The notes beneath the pieces were generated by a model. The model saw nothing but the letters and a program-made list of their open reading frames with translations, was not told where the DNA came from and did not search any database. The translations under genes were made by a program, and so were the position numbers. From NCBI GenBank assembly GCA_020024595.1, contig JAHHTO010000080.1:1-10650 (forward strand): a stretch of DNA of 10,650 nucleotides, written 5' to 3'. Below, piece after piece: positions 6,209-10,650 of this stretch. This DNA comes from Schaedlerella sp. Its GTDB lineage: Bacteria > Bacillota > Clostridia > Lachnospirales > Lachnospiraceae. How positions within the stretch are numbered: the stretch's first letter is position 1; each line of letters opens with the position of its first letter.

Positions 6209-7840
6209 TTATTTATTTTTTGTCATCGAACGAATCACCAACAATGTTCCAATCATCATTACAATTCCAGCCAGGAGACAAATCACTGCTGTCATAACTA
6301 TTCCAACAAAATTCTGCACAATACCTGCCAGCAAATAGGTCACTCCTGTTACAACTGCAACTGTAACCGCATATGGCAACTGTGTAGACACATGATTGAC
6401 ATGATTACTCTGTGCACCTGCAGACGCCATAATCGTTGTATCTGAAATCGGAGAACAATGATCCCCACATACCGCACCAGCCATACACGCAGAAATAGAG
6501 ATGATCATCATTGTCTCATTTGTTCCTGAAAATACATTTACCACAATCGGAATTAAAATACCAAATGTTCCCCATGAAGTTCCTGTTGCAAAAGCAAGAA
6601 AACAGCCCACTATAAAAATCAGCGCCGGAATAACAATCAAAAGTCCGCCTGTTGCCCCTTTTACAACACCTGCCACAAATTCCTTTGCACCCAAGCTGTC
6701 TGTCATCGCCTTCAGTGTCCATGCAAATGTCAGAATCAGAATTGCAGGTACCATTGCCTTAAATCCTTCTGGAACACAAGACATGCAATCAGAAAAATTC
6801 AGCACTTTCCGAATTGCATAAAAAACAATTGTAATGACAAAAGCAAAGAAACTTCCAATCATCAGACCTACAGATGCATCACTTCCTGAAAACGCCTCAA
6901 CGAATCCTACTCCATCAAAAAAACCACCTGTATAAATCATACCGATCACACAACAGACAATCAATGAAGCTACCGGAAAAATCAAGTCGATCACACTGCC
7001 TTTTGTATTTTCAATCTCTTCTTCTGCATTGGCATACGGACGATCCGGTGTTGTGTAAATATCACCTGCAATCGCATTTGTCTCATGCAGTTTCATCAGA
7101 CCATAATCCATCTTTAATACAACAATAGACACCATCATCACAAGTGTCAAAAGAGCATAATAGTTAAACGGTATTGCCCGCAGGAAAATCGAAAATCCAT
7201 CCTCTCCTTCCACAAATCCGGTTACTGCTGCCGCCCAAGAAGAAATCGGAGCAATAATGCAGATCGGAGCCGCAGTCGAATCAATCAGATAAGCCAGCTT
7301 TGCTCTGGATACATTATGCTTATCTGTCACAGGGCGCATCACACTTCCTACAGTCAGACAGTTAAAATAATCATCGATAAAAATCAGAACACCTAGCAGG
7401 ATCGTTGCAAGTTGTGCACCAACACGACTCTTAATGTGTCCACTTGCCCAACGTCCAAACGCTGCAGAACCACCTGCCTGATTCATCATACAAACCATAA
7501 TTCCCAAAACAATAAGAAAAATCAAAATTCCCATATTATAAGAATTTGTCAAAGAGCCAACCAATCCATCTTGAAACACATGAATGATCGTTCCTTCAAA
7601 CTGAAAATTGGAATAAAAAATCCCTCCAATCAAAATTCCAATAAATAGCGAACTATACACTTCTTTTGTAATCAATGCCAGCACAATCGCTACAACCGGT
7701 GGTATCAATGACCAGAAAGTTGCATACAGTCCCGGTACATACTCCACTGCATCTTCTGCCGCAAATACTGTCATTCCGCCCAACATCAATGCCCCTAGCA
7801 GAGTCAACATTCCAAATAATGCTTTTTTCTTTTTACTCAT
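6209..7840 (-). CDS. lysW: NhaC-superfamily transporter, probable lysine carrier (LysW type)
   Basis: Polytopic inner-membrane transporter of 543 residues. Seen: FIDDYFNCLTVGSVMRPVTD (154-173), STAAPICIIAPISSW (188-202), ATGTSWGTFGILIPI (418-432) and CGDHCSPISDTTIMAS (458-473), all hallmarks of the NhaC superfamily, with many hydrophobic segments. The family name suggests Na+/H+ exchange, but a lysine riboswitch and terminator directly upstream make lysine uptake the better reading; this matches the NhaC-type candidate transporter called LysW in published comparative work on lysine riboswitches. The substrate is therefore inferred from regulation, not from a binding motif. The N-terminus has KKKK followed by a hydrophobic stretch ending in VFAAED (about residue 25-30), like a cleavable signal peptide, an extra segment before the first core helix. 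The start has a GGAAAGG site about 9 nt upstream. A terminator follows immediately, so it is a single-gene unit. Confidence 0.78.
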   Translation of the reverse strand: MSKKKKALFGMLTLLGALMLGGMTVFAAEDAVEYVPGLYATFWSLIPPVVAIVLALITKEVYSSLFIGILIGGIFYSNFQFEGTIIHVFQDGLVGSLTNSYNMGILIFLIVLGIMVCMMNQAGGSAAFGRWASGHIKSRVGAQLATILLGVLIFIDDYFNCLTVGSVMRPVTDKHNVSRAKLAYLIDSTAAPICIIAPISSWAAAVTGFVEGEDGFSIFLRAIPFNYYALLTLVMMVSIVVLKMDYGLMKLHETNAIAGDIYTTPDRPYANAEEEIENTKGSVIDLIFPVASLIVCCVIGMIYTGGFFDGVGFVEAFSGSDASVGLMIGSFFAFVITIVFYAIRKVLNFSDCMSCVPEGFKAMVPAILILTFAWTLKAMTDSLGAKEFVAGVVKGATGGLLIVIPALIFIVGCFLAFATGTSWGTFGILIPIVVNVFSGTNETMMIISISACMAGAVCGDHCSPISDTTIMASAGAQSNHVNHVSTQLPYAVTVAVVTGVTYLLAGIVQNFVGIVMTAVICLLAGIVMMIGTLLVIRSMTKNK

Positions 7841-7996
7841 TCCTTTTATCCTTTCCTATAAAATATTTAAAATCGAGAATCTACTATTGTACACTCTCTT
7901 TTACAAGCGGAACTATCTGTTATAGCTGCTTTCATCTCTGTATATTTCATATCCGGCAGATGATTCTCTGATTCACGGTAAATCATTTCACAAATC
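7841..7996 (-). other. lysW: Untranslated stretch between riboswitch terminator and transporter start
   Basis: These 156 nt lie downstream of the terminator and upstream of the transporter start. They contain the GGAAAGG ribosome site close to 7850. A short frame of 39 codons starting ATG at 7986 and ending TAA at 7867-7869 is present, but has no convincing Shine-Dalgarno and nothing recognisable in its sequence, so I do not call it a gene. No second promoter that I trust was found. Confidence 0.5.
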
Positions 7997-8036
7997 AAAA
8001 AAGTCATGAGCACTACTTTCCGCGTGCGCTCATGAC
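7997..8036 (-). terminator. Lysine riboswitch expression-platform terminator
   Basis: On the minus strand GTCATGAGC (8028-8036) and GCTCATGAC (8003-8011) form a perfect 9-bp stem followed by six Ts (7997-8002). It lies 32 nt after the aptamer. GCGCT in the aptamer P1 3' strand (8071-8075) is complementary to AGCGC in the terminator 5' arm (8026-8030), a plausible but short alternative pairing for the lysine-free state. With lysine bound, P1 forms and the terminator stops transcription. Confidence 0.9.
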
Positions 8037-8067
8037 ATAAACTTCTCTCATCCGATATAATATCTCT

Positions 8068-8225
8068 GATAGCGCTCCACTGATGTGACAGTCCGCAGCA
8101 TATTCTGCTACGGCCCAGAAACTGCCTGTTCCGGATACATTCAGTTTCTTCGGCGGTCTCCCCTTTCTCACACAGACTGTTCCGGTCTATGGTCGAGTGA
8201 TACTGATGAAGCCCGCGCCTCTATC
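8068..8225 (-). promoter_or_regulatory. Lysine riboswitch (L-box) aptamer
   Basis: Read on the minus strand, the 158-nt element begins GATAGAGGCGC and ends GGAGCGCTATC, whose GATAG and CTATC pair as P1. Conserved L-box parts are present in order: AGAGG-GC after P1; CATCAGTATCAC in P2; AAAGGGGAG then CGCCGAAG between P2 and P3; a P3 hairpin with AGAAACTG (8142-8149) pairing to CAGTTTCT (8117-8124); GGGCCGTAGC, a P4 hairpin, and GCGGACTGTCA; and a short P5 (CAC-ATCA-GTG) before P1 closes. The P2 loop has CCGGA (8181-8185) and the P3 loop TCCGG (8131-8135), giving the P2-P3 kissing-loop contact of this class. It binds lysine and, with the terminator behind it, should switch off the transporter gene when lysine is plentiful. 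Confidence 0.95.
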
Positions 8226-8245
8226 TAGTTCCGTTATTGATTGAT

Positions 8246-8269
8246 AACAGTTCGGTTCCCCTCACTGTT
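8246..8269 (-). repeat. Inverted repeat AACAGT/ACTGTT at the 5' end of the riboswitch leader
   Basis: AACAGT (8246-8251) and ACTGTT (8264-8269) are perfect inverted copies with a 12-nt gap, placed just after the expected transcription start near 8274. The RNA could fold a small 5' hairpin before the aptamer. A competing GTTAT/ATAAC pairing at 8233-8247 shares bases with it. Function is unknown; it may only stabilise the 5' end. Confidence 0.3.
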
Positions 8270-8280
8270 ATGCTTATTCT

Positions 8281-8309
8281 TTTGTACCACTTTTCTCCTG
8301 TCTTGTCAA
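8281..8309 (-). promoter_or_regulatory. lysW: Likely sigma-A promoter of the lysine riboswitch transcript
   Basis: On the minus strand a perfect TTGACA (8304-8309) is followed after 17 bp by TACAAA (8281-8286, 4 of 6 to TATAAT). Initiation near 8274 would place the aptamer about 50 nt into the transcript. It faces away from the ABC transporter genes. Confidence 0.65.
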
Positions 8310-8394
8310 TCTATGACGTACTGATTTTCACTTATTTGTTATTTAAACATTTTCTACGGATTCACCTATCCTCTTTTTTTCCATACATTAACTA

Positions 8395-8408
8395 TATACT
8401 TTGTCGAA
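8395..8408 (+). promoter_or_regulatory. Possible -10 element and 0A-box-like sequence before the ABC operon
   Basis: TATACT (8395-8400) is 5 of 6 to the -10 consensus and lies 21 nt before the ATPase start, but the bases 17 nt further upstream (a pyrimidine run) give no usable -35. It is followed at once by TTTGTCGAA (8400-8408), which matches the Spo0A box core (TGTCGAA). Either could be chance. No better plus-strand promoter was seen in 8310-8420. Confidence 0.22.
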
Positions 8409-8420
8409 TGGGGTGCTTAT

Positions 8421-9188
8421 ATGGAACCTGTACTAGAACTGAAAAATATCAATTACGCATACCATACTTTAGAAGGCGAAACAACAGCACTTACCGATAT
8501 TACCTTTTCTGTTGCTCCCGGTGAATTCGTTGCCATTGTAGGCCCCTCCGGCTGCGGAAAATCTACATTGCTGTCTGTGATTTCCGGACTACTTCAGGCA
8601 GAAAAAGGATTGATTAAAATAAACGGAAAATACTTGCGAGACAGTACCACCAATATCGGATATATGCTACAACATGACCATCTCTTCGAATGGCGCACCA
8701 TCTACCACAATGTCCTACTTGGATTGGAAGTACAGCATATGCTCTCTGCCCGCTCCCGGGCAAAAGCCCATGAGCTTCTGGATCTTTACGGACTCAAGCA
8801 TTTTTCAGATTCGAAACCTTCTGAACTATCTGGCGGCATGCGCCAACGTGCAGCACTCGTCCGCACCTTGGTTTTGGAACCGGATATCCTTTTACTGGAT
8901 GAACCATTTTCTGCACTGGACTACCAAACGCGATTATCTGTCGGTGATGATATCGGTCAAATCATCCGCAATGCACATAAGACTGCATTGCTGGTCACCC
9001 ACGATCTATCAGAAGCTGTCAGCCTTGCTGACCGAGTAATTATTCTGACAGACAGACCTGCCTCTGTCAAAACCATTCTTCCAGTTACCTTTGATTTGAG
9101 AGAAGACACTCCGATGCATCGCAGAAATGCCCCCGAATTCAAAACGTATTTTAATCTTATCTGGAAGGAGTTGAATCAACATGAATGA
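8421..9188 (+). CDS. ABC transporter ATP-binding protein (nitrate/sulfonate/taurine/thiamine-precursor class)
   Basis: Cytoplasmic ATPase that powers the permease encoded directly after it. It has 255 residues, the usual size for the SsuB/TauB/ThiZ class. Seen: Walker A GPSGCGKST (41-49); Q-loop MLQHDHLFEWRT with Gln84; ABC signature LSGGMRQR (136-143); Walker B ILLLDEP (156-162); D-loop SALD (164-167); and the H-loop VTHDLSEAV with His194. The MLQ-D-LFEWRT Q-loop and the SEAV after the H-loop fit the nitrate/sulfonate/taurine family. The substrate cannot be told from the ATPase. The start at 8421 gives the expected N-terminus (LELKNINYAY); its ribosome site is weak (GGGG about 8 nt upstream). 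It overlaps the permease by 8 nt (ATGAATGA). It is transcribed divergently from the lysine-riboswitch unit, with about 85 nt between that unit's -35 and this gene's possible -10. Confidence 0.92.
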   Translation: MEPVLELKNINYAYHTLEGETTALTDITFSVAPGEFVAIVGPSGCGKSTLLSVISGLLQAEKGLIKINGKYLRDSTTNIGYMLQHDHLFEWRTIYHNVLLGLEVQHMLSARSRAKAHELLDLYGLKHFSDSKPSELSGGMRQRAALVRTLVLEPDILLLDEPFSALDYQTRLSVGDDIGQIIRNAHKTALLVTHDLSEAVSLADRVIILTDRPASVKTILPVTFDLREDTPMHRRNAPEFKTYFNLIWKELNQHE

Positions 9189-9978
9189 AATTTCCGCAGG
9201 TCAACAAAATTACCTGAACGGACACAAAAGACATCAACGCATCGTGCGTGTCTCACGGGTTGCCATTCTTTTAAGTTTCCTGTTTCTCTGGGAATTTGCC
9301 GCCAATGTAGGTATCATTGACTCTTTCATATTCAGCAGCCCTTCAAAAATCGCCCTTTGCTTCTGGAAAATGGTTCTTAACCAGACAATCTTCCATCATA
9401 TCTGGACAACACTTTATGAAACCATCATGAGTTTTATTCTGGTAACAATCTTTAGCATTCTGACTGCGGTACTACTCTGGTACAGCAAAAAACTATCAGA
9501 AATTCTGGATCCGTATCTGGTTGTATTGAACAGTCTTCCAAAGTCTGCCCTTGCGCCACTGCTAATTGTATGGCTTGGTGCTACACAGATGACCATTATT
9601 GTCGCAGGAATGTCTGTAGCAATTTTTGGAAGTATTTTAAATCTGTACACAAGCTTTTCCACAGTAGACAAAGAAAAAATCAAACTGATCTATACCTTAC
9701 ATGGCAATCAGTGGCACGCACTGACCAAAGTTGTCCTGCCAAGCTCTGTTCCTGCCATCATCAGCAATATGAAAGTGAATATCGGGCTCTGTCTCGTAGG
9801 CGTCATTATCGGTGAATTCCTTGCCGCACGAAGTGGTCTCGGTTATCTGATCATTTATTCCAGTCAGGTCTTTAAGATGGATTGGCTGCTGATGTCTATC
9901 GTTTTGCTCTGTATCATGGCTATGGGACTATATGCTCTGATCAATCTGGTGGAGAAGTGGTATACGAAGCGATTCTAA
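9181..9978 (+). CDS. ABC transporter permease (SsuC/TauC/ThiX-like)
   Basis: Integral membrane subunit, 265 residues, of the BPD_transp_1 type; it should dimerise and form the pore with two copies of the ATPase. Seen: a basic N-terminal tail (residues 15-26), a first membrane helix about 27-45, then hydrophobic segments near 80-100, 120-155, 195-215 and 230-257. The loop at about 168-205, HGNQWHALTKVVLPSSVPAI followed by a GLCLVGVIIGEF stretch, is the EAA-type coupling loop that contacts the ATPase. RSGLGYLI (217-224) is typical of the class. Translation is probably coupled to the ATPase gene (8-nt overlap), with an AAGGAG about 10 nt before the ATG inside the ATPase end. No substrate-binding protein gene follows: the next gene is unrelated and has its own promoter. 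A 6-bp hairpin (CGAAGC/GCTTCG) spans the stop codon but no T-run follows, so it is not a clear terminator. Confidence 0.92.
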   Translation: MNEISAGQQNYLNGHKRHQRIVRVSRVAILLSFLFLWEFAANVGIIDSFIFSSPSKIALCFWKMVLNQTIFHHIWTTLYETIMSFILVTIFSILTAVLLWYSKKLSEILDPYLVVLNSLPKSALAPLLIVWLGATQMTIIVAGMSVAIFGSILNLYTSFSTVDKEKIKLIYTLHGNQWHALTKVVLPSSVPAIISNMKVNIGLCLVGVIIGEFLAARSGLGYLIIYSSQVFKMDWLLMSIVLLCIMAMGLYALINLVEKWYTKRF

Positions 9979-10018
9979 GCTTCGGAAGAATATCTGGGAC
10001 GTTTTATGCATTATTTCT

Positions 10019-10049
10019 TTTACAAATATGTCGATAATATATATATAAT
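10019..10049 (+). promoter_or_regulatory. Likely promoter of the right-edge unknown gene
   Basis: TTTACA (10019-10024, 5 of 6) precedes an AT-only tract that contains a perfect TATAAT at 10044-10049 (19-bp spacing) and a TATATA at 10042-10047 (17-bp spacing). The start codon is at 10074, with AAGGAGA about 8 nt before it, so any leader is very short. This suggests the gene is transcribed independently of the ABC pair. Confidence 0.5.
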
Positions 10050-10073
10050 ATACTATAGAAAGGAGAGTCTCTT

Positions 10074-10650
10074 ATGAATATTCCCGAATCAACCGCTAAT
10101 TCTTCTGCCAGAATTTTTCCACCTTCCCATCCTGCTTATTCACCAAAGTTGGAGAATCCTACCTCTCCTTCCACTGTTGAAAAAGTAATCGAACAATTAC
10201 AAAAGGATTACCAACATATTCATTTTGATATTGTCGATTTTAAAACAAACGATCAGATCAACAAGTATGCATCCTTGCAGGATGGAATCAACAATGTGGT
10301 GATTTCAAAACAATTACTGGAAAAAGCAGCCTCTGACCAAACACTGTATACAAAAATAGAAGAGATTTTAAATTCTCTTTCCAAGTATCAGTATTCTTCA
10401 CTGGCAGAAGCTTATCTTACTGACCAAAAGCTGACCGGCATGGGTCTGATCATAGACAAAAACGGAGAGGTTACCAAGTGGACCGCCACAGAGGCTCTTC
10501 CGGAAGAAACACAATATTTTCCCAATCGAGAAGAGTTTTCGTGGAAAACAAATACCAACTCGACAACCAAGAAAAAAAAGGATGATCTCATCCCCTATAA
10601 ATACTCTCAAAGTTATAATATGATGCGGCTTGCAAGCGCCAAAAATGTAC
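10074..10650 (+). CDS. Protein of unknown function, 3' end beyond the window
   Basis: I read an open frame of 192 codons from ATG at 10074, preceded by a strong AAGGAGA about 8 nt upstream and an AT-rich promoter; the frame is open at the right edge. I do not recognise it with certainty. The N-terminal 35 residues are Ser/Pro-rich with no signal peptide or membrane segment. Residues about 35-100 look like a small alpha/beta domain: an amphipathic helix (VEKVIEQLQKDY), a strand (HIHFDIVDF), then VVISKQLLEKAASD and a second helix. This resembles small Lachnospiraceae proteins with a pattern like LKKxYxxxDFxVADF...LEKMASD, which I think are grouped as DUF6033; that is from memory and uncertain. 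Residues about 122-135 (GMGLIIDKNGEVTKW) look like a beta hairpin, and a KKKK run occurs near 167-170. It is probably cytoplasmic, and function is unknown. Confidence 0.7.
   Translation, partial: MNIPESTANSSARIFPPSHPAYSPKLENPTSPSTVEKVIEQLQKDYQHIHFDIVDFKTNDQINKYASLQDGINNVVISKQLLEKAASDQTLYTKIEEILNSLSKYQYSSLAEAYLTDQKLTGMGLIIDKNGEVTKWTATEALPEETQYFPNREEFSWKTNTNSTTKKKKDDLIPYKYSQSYNMMRLASAKNV

Noticed and set aside
7841..8420. CRISPR, tRNA or mobile element in the largest non-coding stretch
   Set aside because: No spaced direct repeats, cloverleaf, transposase fragment or terminal repeats were seen; the stretch is explained by the riboswitch, terminator and promoter.
8237..8524. Plus-strand open frame of 95 codons running into the ABC ATPase gene
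   Set aside because: It starts within the riboswitch leader and overlaps the ATPase in another frame, with a composition typical of untranslated DNA; the ATPase frame is the real one.
9965..9985. Terminator after the ABC permease
   Set aside because: CGAAGC/GCTTCG forms a 6-bp hairpin over the stop codon but is not followed by a T-run.
10398..10610. Minus-strand open frame of 70 codons at the right edge
   Set aside because: It is antisense to the unknown gene, which has a clear promoter and ribosome site; no ribosome site of its own.

Overview
The window looks like a chromosomal segment of a low-to-moderate GC Gram-positive anaerobe of the class Clostridia, most likely a gut Lachnospiraceae member. 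The grounds are the purine-rich Shine-Dalgarno sites, the short LeuC/LeuD pair, a QueH-type rather than QueG-type queuosine enzyme, a lysine riboswitch with an intrinsic terminator, and the character of the proteins. This placement is from recognition only, not from a search. No mobile element, CRISPR array, rRNA or tRNA gene was seen.

From 1 to about 8310 everything runs on the minus strand, in three apparent transcription units. Read in the direction of transcription: (1) a sigma-A-like promoter at 8281-8309, a lysine riboswitch (8068-8225) with its terminator (7997-8036), and an NhaC-superfamily membrane transporter (6209-7840) that by this context is probably a lysine carrier (LysW type); a terminator follows at 6140-6204. 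(2) queH (5483-6118), epoxyqueuosine reductase, whose likely promoter sits inside the loop of that terminator. (3) A promoter at 5435-5463 with a palindrome in its spacer and a 10-bp tandem repeat over its -10 and start region, then argH, asd, leuC, leuD and thrC (running off the left edge). This operon mixes single steps of arginine, aspartate-family, leucine (or citramalate-type isoleucine) and threonine synthesis.

From about 8395 to the right edge genes run on the plus strand: an ABC transporter ATPase and permease pair of the nitrate/sulfonate/taurine/thiamine-precursor class (overlapping by 8 nt, no binding-protein gene in the window), then a separately promoted gene of unknown function (10074 onward, cut by the right edge).

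The genes together describe amino-acid supply: lysine import under direct lysine control, Asd making the aspartate semialdehyde shared by lysine, threonine and methionine synthesis, ThrC finishing threonine, LeuCD serving branched-chain synthesis and ArgH finishing arginine. No clearly new multi-gene system is visible. The items most worth a second look are the promoter nested in a terminator loop upstream of queH, the repeat architecture at the argH promoter, the lysine riboswitch reassigning an antiporter-like gene, and the unknown right-edge protein.
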